Made by a program: the position numbers and the translations under genes
The notes under the pieces: generated by a model
Told to the model about the DNA's origin: nothing
Seen by the model: only the letters and a program-made list of their open reading frames with translations
The model's database searches: none
Shown: positions 1 to 9,118 of the stretch, in pieces
How the letters are laid out: each line of letters opens with the position of its first letter
How positions within the stretch are numbered: the stretch's first letter is position 1
Assembly: GCA_007694945.1 (NCBI GenBank)
Contig: REER01000051.1
Location: 1-35,177 of the forward strand
DNA from: Paracoccaceae bacterium
GTDB lineage: Bacteria; Pseudomonadota; Alphaproteobacteria; Rhodobacterales; Rhodobacteraceae
Reading direction: 5' to 3'
DNA: 35,177 nucleotides

Positions 1-121
1 CCATGGCGATCTGGTCCTCGTTCATGCGGTCGAAATCCCAGGCGTGATGCTCGGCCAGGGTCTCGACCATATCGATCGGATGAAGGCTGTCGGATGAAAG
101 GTAAAGCTCTGCTGCGGACAT
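1..121 (-). CDS. YbjN domain-containing protein (5' part only)
   Basis: The gene starts at ATG 121 on the minus strand and runs off the left edge, leaving about 40 N-terminal codons. The visible protein begins MSAAELYLSSD and continues with HPIDMVETLAEHHAWDFDR. I recognise this as the start of the YbjN-type proteins (YbjN sensory-transduction-like fold) found widely in Rhodobacteraceae. The role of the family is poorly defined. A purine-rich stretch (GAGGCAGGC) lies just upstream of the start. A 21-bp inverted repeat about 70 bp upstream (191-211) could be an operator. The family call rests on a short piece and is from memory of related proteins. Confidence 0.7.
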   Translation of the reverse strand, partial: MSAAELYLSSDSLHPIDMVETLAEHHAWDFDRMNEDQIAM

Positions 122-190
122 GCCTGCCTCTTTGGGTTGCCTGTGCCATCAAACGCAAGACACAGAGTGTCACCGCTATAATTTCGCGCC

Positions 191-211
191 TCTTGTAGTG
201 CGCTTACAAGA
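191..211. promoter_or_regulatory. Inverted repeat, possible operator of ybjN-like gene
   Basis: TCTTGTA (191-197) and TACAAGA (205-211) are perfect reverse complements separated by 7 bases. This two-arm geometry is typical of dimeric regulator sites. It sits about 70 bp upstream of the minus-strand start at 121. No regulator can be named. Confidence 0.4.
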
Positions 212-465
212 TATGGTGTGGCCAAACAACGGTCCTGTAAAGGGAAATCTTGCAGGGCGGGCAGAAAACTGAGGACAAATGCAGATTGCGCGCGGAGGCG
301 ATGCGGGGCGGGTGGTCGAGAAAACAGCGCTGTGCAAAGGGGTTGGCGTGTGATGTGAAGCCGGATTGTGAGGTCGCGTCTTGTGATGTTGGCGCGCCCT
401 TGGCCTCTGTCTTGGGCATTTGCGCCGCGTTCTAGCCCGAACGCGATGTCGGATGCCTCCGGCGG

Positions 466-487
466 GAGTATTTGGGAAAAGATGAAA
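466..487 (+). repeat. 22-nt intergenic repeat, copy A
   Basis: GAGTATTT-GGGAA-AAGATGAAA, preceded by GCCTCCGGCGG. It matches copies at 7385-7406 (same strand) and 23828-23849 (opposite strand) in length and in both flanking blocks. It lies in non-coding DNA upstream of purB. Confidence 0.55.
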
Positions 488-544
488 CGGGATGAAGAAT
501 TTGCGGGAAAGGGGCGCACGACACGACGTGAGCGGACCACCGGC

Positions 545-559
545 AACCTGCATCAGGTT
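545..559. promoter_or_regulatory. Inverted repeat upstream of purB
   Basis: AACCTG-CAT-CAGGTT is a perfect 6-bp-arm palindrome about 100 bp before the purB start. It lies just upstream of a second palindrome and of the AT-rich promoter-like segment. Its role as an operator is an inference from position and symmetry. Confidence 0.35.
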
Positions 560-563
560 ATCC

Positions 564-579
564 CATAATCAGTATTATG
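564..579. promoter_or_regulatory. AT-rich palindrome in purB promoter region
   Basis: CATAAT-CAGT-ATTATG is a perfect 6-bp-arm inverted repeat. It is immediately followed by TTAATATAAG, a plausible -10 region for purB. It could be an operator or promoter-proximal structure; no regulator is identified. Confidence 0.35.
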
Positions 580-657
580 TTAATATAAGAGCATAGCTTG
601 CGGTGCCAGCATGCAGCAAGTAAGAGGCGCGCGTGCCTGATTGCAAGAGGTTTGCCG

Positions 658-1962
658 ATGATCCCGCGCTATTCCCGCCCCGAGATGGTGGCCATCTGGT
701 CGCCCGAAACCAAGTTCCGCATCTGGTTCGAGATCGAGGCGCATGCCTGCGACGCTCAGGCAGACCTCGGCGTGATTCCGAAAGAGAGCGCAGCGGCGGT
801 CTGGAAAGCGCGCAATGTGGAATTCGATGTGGCGCGGATCGACGAGATCGAGGCCGTCACCAAACATGACGTGATCGCTTTCCTGACGCATCTGGCCGAG
901 ATCATCGGCCAAGAAGAAGCGCGCTTCGTGCATCAGGGCATGACCTCGTCGGATGTGCTGGACACGACACTGAATGTGCAGCTTGTGCGCGCGGCCGATC
1001 TGCTCTTGGCCGATATGGACGCCCTGCTCGCCGCGCTGAAGCGCCGCGCGATGGAGCATAAATTCACCATCCGGATCGGGCGCAGTCATGGGATTCATGC
1101 CGAGCCCTCCACCATGGGCCTGACCTTCGCCCGGTTTTATGCAGAGATGGAGCGCAACCGTGACCGTCTGGCAGCAGCGCGAGAAGAGGTCGCCACCGGC
1201 GCCATTTCGGGTGCGGTCGGCACCTTTGCCAATATAGACCCAAGCGTCGAGGCGCATGTCTGCACGCAGATGGGGCTGGAACCGGAACCGATCAGCACCC
1301 AGGTCATCCCGCGGGACCGGCATGCGATGTTCTTTGCCACGCTGGGCGTGATCGCCTCTTCGATCGAGAATATCGCAGTCGAGATTCGCCATATGCAGCG
1401 CACCGAAGTGCTTGAGGCCGAGGAGTTCTTCTCGAAGGGTCAGAAAGGCTCCAGCGCGATGCCGCACAAGCGCAACCCGGTGCTGACCGAAAACCTGACA
1501 GGGCTCGCGCGGCTGGTGCGCATGGCGGTGATCCCGGCGATGGAGAATGTGGCGCTCTGGCATGAGCGGGACATCTCTCACAGCTCGGTCGAGCGCATGA
1601 TCGGGCCGGATGCGACAGTAACACTCGATTTCGCGCTGAATCGTCTGACCGGCGTGATCGACAAGCTGGTGATCTACCCCGACCAAATGATCGCCAATAT
1701 GAACAAGTTCCGCGGATTGATCCATTCGCAGCGCGTGCTTCTGGCGCTGACCCAGGCCGGGGTTTCGCGCGAGGACAGCTATGCTCTGGTTCAGCGCAAC
1801 GCGATGAAGGTCTGGGAAGAGGGGCGCGATTTTCTGGAGGAACTGCTGGCGGACAAGGAGGTACGTACGGCGCTGTCAGAAAAGGATATTCGCGCAAAAT
1901 TTGATCTCGATTATCACACCAAGCATGTCGAGACGATTTTCGAGCGGGTTTTCGCAACTTAA
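658..1962 (+). CDS. purB: Adenylosuccinate lyase
   Basis: Cytosolic lyase of the fumarase/aspartase superfamily. It cleaves SAICAR to AICAR in IMP synthesis and adenylosuccinate to AMP plus fumarate. The 434-residue protein begins MIPRYSRPEM, the usual start for this alphaproteobacterial form. It carries TKHDV (residues 68-72), the SHGIHAEP segment (143-150) with a catalytic histidine, and the superfamily signature SSAMPHKRNP (265-274) on the mobile loop with the catalytic serine. AAGAGG (645-650) serves the ATG at 658. An upstream in-frame extension to 598 is possible but has no ribosome site or family support. The next gene, a 54-codon exported peptide, follows 68 bp downstream and may be cotranscribed, since no terminator is visible between them. 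Confidence 0.97.
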   Translation: MIPRYSRPEMVAIWSPETKFRIWFEIEAHACDAQADLGVIPKESAAAVWKARNVEFDVARIDEIEAVTKHDVIAFLTHLAEIIGQEEARFVHQGMTSSDVLDTTLNVQLVRAADLLLADMDALLAALKRRAMEHKFTIRIGRSHGIHAEPSTMGLTFARFYAEMERNRDRLAAAREEVATGAISGAVGTFANIDPSVEAHVCTQMGLEPEPISTQVIPRDRHAMFFATLGVIASSIENIAVEIRHMQRTEVLEAEEFFSKGQKGSSAMPHKRNPVLTENLTGLARLVRMAVIPAMENVALWHERDISHSSVERMIGPDATVTLDFALNRLTGVIDKLVIYPDQMIANMNKFRGLIHSQRVLLALTQAGVSREDSYALVQRNAMKVWEEGRDFLEELLADKEVRTALSEKDIRAKFDLDYHTKHVETIFERVFAT

Positions 1963-2030
1963 TTTCCAAAGATGCATTGATTTCGCAGGAATTGTGCTAA
2001 CCTCCTCTTTACTGCAGAAGGAGAAAGTTC

Positions 2031-2195
2031 ATGAAACTCAAAGTAACCCTCGCTGCTCTGGTGCTGGGCTTTACCCCTGCCCTTGCTTCGGCCATGTGCT
2101 CGAGCATGAAACTCGATCAGACGGCTTCGGCCTGCGCCGAAGGTCAGGTCTGGGACGCTGATAGTGCAACCTGCATCGAGCCGGTGAGCAGCTAA
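2031..2195 (+). CDS. Small exported cysteine-containing peptide (54 aa)
   Basis: A short gene with a strong ribosome site (AAGGAG, 9 bases before ATG 2031). The 54-residue product has a clear signal peptide (MKLKVTLAALVLGF, cleavage likely near ASA-MC around residues 19-22). A mature part of about 33 residues follows, with cysteines at 23, 35 and 48 and the motif CAEGQVWDADSATC. That spacing resembles the small Cys-containing peptides that follow purB in other Rhodobacteraceae. From memory these are sometimes mislabelled adenylosuccinate lyase because of the neighbour. I infer a periplasmic location; the function is unknown. An intrinsic terminator follows at 2222-2255. Confidence 0.8.
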   Translation: MKLKVTLAALVLGFTPALASAMCSSMKLDQTASACAEGQVWDADSATCIEPVSS

Positions 2196-2221
2196 ACCCG
2201 CATTCAGAGATGAATTCTGTG

Positions 2222-2255
2222 CGCCCCGTGCCATCCGGCCCCGGGGCGTTTTTTT
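2222..2255 (+). terminator. Intrinsic terminator after the 54-aa peptide gene
   Basis: CGCCCCG (2222-2228) pairs with CGGGGCG (2242-2248), followed directly by seven T residues (2249-2255). It would end the purB / small-peptide transcript. Confidence 0.85.
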
Positions 2256-2337
2256 GCGGTCGTACTGCTGGGATATACGCGATCTTCACGCTTGCCCGCG
2301 AGGATGAGCACAGGAAGAATCGCGCAAGGCGTCAGGA

Positions 2338-3456
2338 ATGTCACAACAGTCTCAGGAACTCGTCATGTCCTCGCGGCGCGAGACTGCGCCAAGAAATGTC
2401 ACAGCGCTGAAAGAGCCCGGGCGCCCTGCCCCCGCCAAGCCCCGCGCGCCGACCCATCATCTCAGCGGTGCGCAGAAAGCGGCAATCATCGTGCGGGTCT
2501 TGCTGTCCGAAGGTCTCGATACGCCGCTCGCCACGCTGCCGCCGGAGATGCAGACCATACTGACCCAAACGCTGGGCAATATGCGGCTGGTGGACCGCGC
2601 GACCATGGCGGCCGTGGTCGAGGAATTCGTCGAAACGCTCGAGCAGGTGGGCCTGTCCTTTCCCGACGGGCTGGATGCGGCGCTCTCGATGCTAGATGGC
2701 AAGCTGGATGAGCGCGCCTCACGCCAGTTGCGTGCGCTCACCCGAAGTAACGGGCAGGATGACCCCTGGACGCGGCTGGAACTCGCAGAGGACGCCGATC
2801 TCATCCCCATTTTGCAGGCAGAGGCGCAGGTTGTGGGAGCTGTCCTGCTGTCGAAACTGAGCACGGACAAGGCGGCGCGGCTCCTGATGCAACTGCCGGC
2901 GGATCTGGCGCAGGGGCTGGCGCTCGCCATTGCCCGGACCGAGAATATTGCTCCCGAGGCAGTCGCGCGGATCGGCGCGACGCTTGCCGACCAGGTCAGC
3001 ACCAAACCAGCCCGCGCCTTTGCGATACCACCCAGCAAGCGCATGGGCGAAATTCTCAATGCCTCACCGGCAGTGCTGCGACAGCAATTGCTGGATGAGA
3101 TCGACCGCGCCGATTCGGACTATGCCTCGAGCGTGCGCGCGTCGATCTTCACCTTCCACCATATTCCCGAACGGGTAGAGCCGCGTGATGTCCCTGCGCT
3201 CATTCGCGAAGCGGAAACAGACGATTTGCTGACGATCATTGCCAGCGGCAACAGCGAGGATACGGAAACAACCGAGTTTCTGCTTTCCAACATGTCCAAA
3301 CGCGCCGCCGAGATGCTGCGCGAGGATGCGAGCGCCCTGCCCGCTCCTGCCGACAACGCCTATGAGGCGGCTCTGACCCGGGTCGCCGCGCTCGTGCGCA
3401 TGATGGCGGATGACGGACGGATCGTGCTGCGCAAGAAAACGGCGGTGGGTGACTGA
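2338..3456 (+). CDS. fliG: FliG-like flagellar motor switch protein
   Basis: A 372-residue protein with the FliG layout: a low-complexity basic N-terminus (1-40), FliG N and middle domains, and a recognisable FliG C-terminal domain. The C-terminal segment MSKRAAEMLREDASALP followed by LVRMMADDGRIVLRKK matches the FliG_C core. FliG forms the rotor ring that contacts the MotA stator and the MS ring. Unusually, the middle-domain EHPQ motif is replaced by AEAQ (161-164), and no other flagellar gene lies nearby. Two starts are plausible: ATG 2338 (AAGG 9 bases upstream) and ATG 2365 (AGGA 9 bases upstream). The 26 extra residues are not needed for the family match. It could be the working FliG of a dispersed flagellar regulon or a divergent paralogue. 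Confidence 0.8.
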   Translation: MSQQSQELVMSSRRETAPRNVTALKEPGRPAPAKPRAPTHHLSGAQKAAIIVRVLLSEGLDTPLATLPPEMQTILTQTLGNMRLVDRATMAAVVEEFVETLEQVGLSFPDGLDAALSMLDGKLDERASRQLRALTRSNGQDDPWTRLELAEDADLIPILQAEAQVVGAVLLSKLSTDKAARLLMQLPADLAQGLALAIARTENIAPEAVARIGATLADQVSTKPARAFAIPPSKRMGEILNASPAVLRQQLLDEIDRADSDYASSVRASIFTFHHIPERVEPRDVPALIREAETDDLLTIIASGNSEDTETTEFLLSNMSKRAAEMLREDASALPAPADNAYEAALTRVAALVRMMADDGRIVLRKKTAVGD

Positions 3457-3762
3457 CTTGCATATGGCTGTTCGCTCTGGCGACCGGACCGGCTGGCGCT
3501 ACGCATTCAGCGCCGCCGTGGGTTGTGCGCGGGCGCGCTTTGGTCGGCGCTTGGCGCTTTCCCGCGAGCGCGTCGCATGGATGGAATGCGCCAGCGATAG
3601 TGTCCTGTTCGGGCGCCTTGGGCTGTCGCCGCGCTCTGGCTCGGTCGCAGACGCCTCAGCGTCGACCGTCATGGCGGATTTACCTACCCAAAAACTGCGT
3701 GGTGGAGGCACACGGTTCTCCGCGCGTCGTGACCGGACCACGATAGCAACGTCCGCAAACTC
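3457..3762. other. Intergenic region between fliG-like gene and ackA-pduL
   Basis: About 306 bases between two convergent genes. One open frame (from ATG 3464) runs rightwards but ends inside the 3' part of the opposite gene. Its arginine/alanine-rich product resembles no family, so I do not call it. I see no strong terminator. Confidence 0.5.
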
Positions 3763-5544
3763 TCAAGTCTGCGCATGCACCACGTCCGGACCCAAGGCAC
3801 CCTCGACATCACCTCTGATTCCGGCGGCATTGGCCTCATCCGTGTCGATATGCATCTCGGTATGGGCATTCCCGGCGACGCGGATCAGCACGCCGGTAAA
3901 GGTCAGCCCCCGCGCATCCTGATCGAGCGTAACATCCACAGTGTCACCATCGCGCAGCCCCCAGCGTTCGGCGTCACTGCGATTCATATGGATATGGCGC
4001 GCAGCAAGGATCAGGCCGTCCGTGTCATACTGCCCCGCCGGGCCGATCAGGCGTATATGGGGCGTACCATCGAGATTACCGCTCTGACGCACTGGCGCGT
4101 CCACGCCAAGCGCGAAGGAATCAGTGCGCGAGATCTCGATCTGAGTCCGGTCGCGCAAGGGGCCGAGAATTGCAACGTTTTCGATCTCGCCTTTGGGGCC
4201 GTGCAGTGTCACGCGCTCGCGCGCCGCCCAATGCCCTTTCTGCCGTAGCGGTTTGTCCGGGGTCAGCTCATAGCCCTTGCCGAACAGCGCCTCGACCGCG
4301 CGCAGGCACAGATGCACATGCCGCGCAGAGACCGCGACCGGCACGCGTAGCGGTGTTTTTGCCGGTGCGCCGATGGCGCTAGCGACCTCATGCGCGATCA
4401 TCAATTGCTCGGCGGTCTCGGTCACAAGCACATTGACCCGCGCACCATAGGCCTGGATTTGCGGTGCTGCGCGGCCCGAGAGGTCCACGGCAAGGTTCCG
4501 GTCATGGTCGAGCTTGAGCCCCATGAATTCCAACCCGTCACAGATGCGCCGCCGCATCGAGGGTGAGTTTTCACCAATCCCACCGGTAAAGACCAGCGCA
4601 TCGAGCCCGCCCATCGCTGCCGCGTAGGCGCCGATATATTTGCGCGCGCGGTAGGCGTAGATATGGATCGCAAGCTGCGCATCTGCATCGCCTTCGGCTG
4701 CACGTGATTCGACATCGCGCATGTCGGAGGAGCCGGTCAGCCCTTTCAACCCGCTCTCGGAATAAAGCGTCGCCTCGATCTCGGCGATACCGAGGCCAAG
4801 GCTGCGCTCCAGATAGCCGAACAGCCCCGGATCGACATCGCCCGAGCGGGTGCCCATCACAAGCCCCTCGAGCGGAGTCATTCCCATCGACGAATCGATG
4901 CTCTGGCCAAAGGCGACCGCGCAAGCGCTGGCCCCATTGCCCAGATGCAACGACAGGACGCGCAGGTTGCGCAACTCCTGTCCCAGCGCCTCGACCGCGC
5001 GTTGAGCGACGTATTTATGCGAGGTGCCGTGGAAGCCATAGCGCCGCAGCCCCTCGGCGCGCCATGCGGCGGGCACCGCATAGGTGGTCGCCCGCGCCGG
5101 GTTGGTGAGGTGAAAACTGGTGTCGAACACCGCCCATTGCGGCAGATCGGGCCAGATCTCGGTTGCCAGATCGAGCGCCTCCAGATTGGCGGGGTTGTGC
5201 AGGGGCGCGAGCGGGGTCAGCGTCTCGATCTGCGAACGGATGTCCGGCGTGATCTGCGCAGGCCCTGTAAAGGCATCGCCACCATGTGCGATGCGATGAC
5301 CGATGGCCGTCAGCCCGTCGATCTCGACAATCGCCTCGGGCACAGCGCGGATCGCCTCGGAGAGGGTCCGATGAGGCGCACGCCGAAGGTGCGCACCCTC
5401 GCGGAAATCACACCCTTCCGGGCTGAAACGGTCGAAACTGCCCTTGTAGATTTGTTGCGCCTGCGCGAGCGATTCACCCGGCAACAGCTCGAAAACGCCG
5501 AATTTCAGTGATGAACTGCCCGCATTGAAGACAAGTATCCGCAT
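3763..5544 (-). CDS. Acetate kinase fused to PduL phosphotransacylase
   Basis: One 593-residue chain joins two enzymes that normally act in sequence. Residues 1-395 are a full acetate kinase: N7 in VFNAGSSSLK, R84, H116 in PLHNP, D141 in FDTSFH, H172 in GFHGTSH, R233 in GTRSGDVDPG and E376 near the end. Residues 401-590 are a complete PduL-type phosphate acyltransferase with both metal-binding histidine motifs, SARHVH (406-411) and AARHIHM (514-520), plus TQIEISRTD and APVRQSG. Together they would interconvert acetyl-CoA (or propionyl-CoA) and acetate with ATP formation, possibly with acetyl-phosphate handed between domains. The start at 5544 (MRILVFNAG) is the family start; the frame opens further to 5598 without support. 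Divergent from pgm. The fusion is seen directly; channelling is inference. Confidence 0.95.
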   Translation of the reverse strand: MRILVFNAGSSSLKFGVFELLPGESLAQAQQIYKGSFDRFSPEGCDFREGAHLRRAPHRTLSEAIRAVPEAIVEIDGLTAIGHRIAHGGDAFTGPAQITPDIRSQIETLTPLAPLHNPANLEALDLATEIWPDLPQWAVFDTSFHLTNPARATTYAVPAAWRAEGLRRYGFHGTSHKYVAQRAVEALGQELRNLRVLSLHLGNGASACAVAFGQSIDSSMGMTPLEGLVMGTRSGDVDPGLFGYLERSLGLGIAEIEATLYSESGLKGLTGSSDMRDVESRAAEGDADAQLAIHIYAYRARKYIGAYAAAMGGLDALVFTGGIGENSPSMRRRICDGLEFMGLKLDHDRNLAVDLSGRAAPQIQAYGARVNVLVTETAEQLMIAHEVASAIGAPAKTPLRVPVAVSARHVHLCLRAVEALFGKGYELTPDKPLRQKGHWAARERVTLHGPKGEIENVAILGPLRDRTQIEISRTDSFALGVDAPVRQSGNLDGTPHIRLIGPAGQYDTDGLILAARHIHMNRSDAERWGLRDGDTVDVTLDQDARGLTFTGVLIRVAGNAHTEMHIDTDEANAAGIRGDVEGALGPDVVHAQT

Positions 5545-5660
5545 GTCATCTGGTCCTCTGGCTGCGTCTGCATCTGCTTTGCGGCATATTTGCACCATCT
5601 GGCGGCCATGAACCAGTGCCAGTTGCCCTCAACTCCCCGTGCGCGGGCAGCGGGGTATAA

Positions 5661-7325
<1,665 letters not shown>

Positions 7326-7335
7326 GCCGGCATGG

Positions 7336-7360
7336 AAGAGGGGGCTGGCTGCCCCCTCTT
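7336..7360. terminator. Bidirectional terminator hairpin, pgm / IscU-like gene
   Basis: AAGAGGGGGC (7336-7345) and GCCCCCTCTT (7351-7360) form a perfect 10-bp stem with a 5-base loop between two convergent genes. The A/T ends give a short U tract in both directions. Confidence 0.75.
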
Positions 7361-7384
7361 GGCCTGCGGCCAATCCATCCACGC

Positions 7385-7406
7385 GAGTATTTGAGCCAAG
7401 ATGAAA
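7385..7406 (+). repeat. 22-nt intergenic repeat, copy B
   Basis: GAGTATTT-GAGCC-AAGATGAAA, matching copies at 466-487 and 23828-23849. It ends exactly at the base before the stop codon of the minus-strand IscU-like gene and follows the terminator hairpin of pgm. Confidence 0.55.
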
Positions 7407-7859
7407 TCAGTTAGCCTTTTCGGGCATGAGCTGCGCAGCGGCCTCGGTTGCGGCCTCGACAGCCAGCAGGATTGAGGCGTGGCGGTTGCGATAGTCGCGG
7501 GCGGGCTGCAACACCTCATATCCCTCGAACGGCGCATCCGGCACAGGGCCATCTTCCGTGAGCATGGCGCGGAGCTGGTCGCGGGCGCGGGCCAGTTCTT
7601 CGAGATTGCGGCCCAACACGGCCTGCCCCAGCACCGCTGCCGCGGCCTGCCCGAGCGCGCAGGCTTTCACATCCTGCCCGAAGCGTGACACGCGCCCCTC
7701 TGCCATGTCGAGATCGACGGTCACGGTCGAGCCGCAGAGCGGCGAACGGCGGCGAACTGTGGCCTGCGGGTTTTCGAGCCGTGTCTGGTGCGGGATATCG
7801 GCGGCCAGCGCAAGGATGCGGCTGGAATAGAGTTTCATCAGATCGGCATTCTCGCCCAT
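7407..7859 (-). CDS. IscU/NifU-like iron-sulfur scaffold protein
   Basis: A 150-residue protein with the IscU/SufU scaffold fold. Two of the three cluster-ligand cysteines are in place: C42 in SPLCGSTVTVDL and C67 in VKACALGQAAAA. The third, normally in a PAR-x-KCA segment, is absent; the corresponding segment PARDYRNRHAS carries H127 and a short insertion. It may bind a cluster with a histidine ligand, act in metal or sulfur transfer, or be a degenerate scaffold. ATG 7859 has AAGGA 6-7 bases upstream; an extension to 7898 lacks family support. It is divergent from hisI with 61 bp between the starts and is not inside an isc/suf operon. Confidence 0.82.
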   Translation of the reverse strand: MGENADLMKLYSSRILALAADIPHQTRLENPQATVRRRSPLCGSTVTVDLDMAEGRVSRFGQDVKACALGQAAAAVLGQAVLGRNLEELARARDQLRAMLTEDGPVPDAPFEGYEVLQPARDYRNRHASILLAVEAATEAAAQLMPEKAN

Positions 7860-7920
7860 GGCTTTTCCTTCGTCACGCGCTGCGCTATCACATGGCACTT
7901 GCTACCTGACGAGATAATGC

Positions 7921-8289
7921 ATGTCATTCGATCCGCAAACCCTTCGTTACGATGAAAACGGTCTGATCCCGGCGATAGCGCAGGACCACGCCTCCGGGCA
8001 GGTGCTGATGATGGCCTGGATGAATGCCGAGGCCGTGGCGCGCACGCTGGGGAGCGGGCGCGTCACTTATTGGTCACGCTCGCGCCAGAGTTTCTGGGTG
8101 AAGGGCGAGAGTTCGGGGCATGTGCAGCGGCTGGTCGATTTCCGGCTCGACTGCGACCGCGACTGCCTTCTGGTGCTGGTCGAGCAGGTTGGGCCTGCCT
8201 GCCATACCATGCGGCAGAGCTGTTTTTACACAGCTGTACGCGATGGGGCCGAGGTCGAATTGATGGCCCCGATTACAGACCAATCATAG
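7921..8289 (+). CDS. hisI: Phosphoribosyl-AMP cyclohydrolase
   Basis: Third step of histidine biosynthesis: opens the adenine ring of PR-AMP. The 122-residue single-domain form has all metal ligands: DCDRD (77-81) for magnesium, and C78, C94 (GPACHT) and C101 (QSCFY) for zinc. There is no HisE fusion, so PR-ATP pyrophosphohydrolase must be encoded elsewhere. The start at 7921 gives the usual family N-terminus, though the ribosome site is weak. Its last 17 bases overlap the 3' end of the convergent gluQ gene (stop codons at 8287-8289 and 8273-8275), leaving no room for a terminator between them. Confidence 0.96.
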   Translation: MSFDPQTLRYDENGLIPAIAQDHASGQVLMMAWMNAEAVARTLGSGRVTYWSRSRQSFWVKGESSGHVQRLVDFRLDCDRDCLLVLVEQVGPACHTMRQSCFYTAVRDGAEVELMAPITDQS

Positions 8290-9118
8290 CGCGGATATCC
8301 TGCGGAGTGGCCCCTTGGGCGCGGTAGAGCGCAATGGCCCGAGCGTCGTCGCGTTTGGCGAGGCGTTTGCCTTGTTCGTCGCGGATAAGGTCGTGATGCC
8401 AGTACGTTGGCTGTGAAAGCTTGAGTAATGCCTGAAGCAGGACATGGATGACAGTTGCCTCGAAGAGGTCAACGCCGCGGGTGACTTCGGTAATGCCCTG
8501 CGCTGCGTCATCGACCACGACCGAGAGGTGATAGGACGTGCCCATGTCGCGCCGGGCAAGCACAACATCGCCGACTTGAGCCGCCATCCAGTTCGGATCG
8601 ATTGCATGCTCGCCGGTGTGAAGTGGGCCGTTCTCGGTGAAGAAGAGCGCGCCGGTGCGACCTAGTGCCGCGCGGAGGTTTAGGCGCAGTGCGTCTTGCG
8701 GGCCAGCATCAGCCATGGATCGGGCGCGGCAGGTGCCGGGGTAGATGAGCCCGTCCGGGCCGTGGGGCGGCGCGCCCTCTTGCGGGGCGCTGAGCGCGGC
8801 GCGGATATCGGCGCGGGTGCAGCGGCAGGGGTAGAGCAGGCCTTCGGCCACCAGATGGTCGAGCGCGGCGCGATAGGCGGGCATGCGGTCGGACTGGCGC
8901 ATCACTGGGGTTTCCCAACGCAGGCCGAGCCAGTGCAGGTCATCGAGAATCTGCGCCTCCCATTCAGGGCGACAGCGGGTGCGGTCGATATCCTCGATCC
9001 TGAGCACGAAGCGCCCTGCCCCGGCACGCTCGGCCGAGATCAGCGCAGAATAGGCATGACCCAGATGCAGCGGACCCGTGGGCGAAGGCGCGAATCGCGT
9101 GACTTTGTCACGCGGCAT
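8273..9118 (-). CDS. gluQ: Glutamyl-queuosine tRNA(Asp) synthetase
   Basis: A truncated paralogue of glutamyl-tRNA synthetase that attaches glutamate to queuosine at position 34 of tRNA(Asp). The 281-residue protein has the class I catalytic core but no anticodon-binding domain. Visible are [14 protein letters not shown] (HIGH-type motif, H18-H21), the zinc site C98, C100, Y126, C130 that marks this family, and KRLAKRD (251-257) for KMSKS. The start ATG 9118 overlaps the last 11 bases of trmFO, with AGG 7 bases upstream, so translation is probably coupled. Further in-frame sequence to 9247 lies inside trmFO and is rejected. The neighbour trmFO also modifies tRNA. Confidence 0.95.
   Translation of the reverse strand: MPRDKVTRFAPSPTGPLHLGHAYSALISAERAGAGRFVLRIEDIDRTRCRPEWEAQILDDLHWLGLRWETPVMRQSDRMPAYRAALDHLVAEGLLYPCRCTRADIRAALSAPQEGAPPHGPDGLIYPGTCRARSMADAGPQDALRLNLRAALGRTGALFFTENGPLHTGEHAIDPNWMAAQVGDVVLARRDMGTSYHLSVVVDDAAQGITEVTRGVDLFEATVIHVLLQALLKLSQPTYWHHDLIRDEQGKRLAKRDDARAIALYRAQGATPQDIRAMIGL

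Larger units (their letters stand above)
122..657. other. Intergenic region between ybjN-like gene and purB
   Basis: These 536 bases separate two divergent genes. I see no convincing gene. Short frames exist but lack a recognisable product. The region holds an inverted repeat at 191-211, a copy of a 22-nt repeat at 466-487, and two small palindromes at 545-559 and 564-579 close to purB. The 560-600 stretch is AT-rich (TTAATATAAG) against a GC-rich background and is the likely purB promoter region. Confidence 0.6.

Noticed and set aside
289-360. Short plus-strand frame (about 24 codons) after GAGG near 274
   Set aside because: No recognisable product, no terminator and no hydrophobic or conserved pattern.
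3464-3922. Rightward open frame after fliG from an ATG at 3464
   Set aside because: It ends inside the opposite-strand PduL domain, has an Arg/Ala/Ser-rich composition typical of chance frames in GC-rich DNA, and lacks a ribosome site or family match.
5635-5655. CCCCG-N11-CGGGG repeat before pgm
   Set aside because: Short GC arms in GC-rich DNA are common by chance; no second supporting signal.
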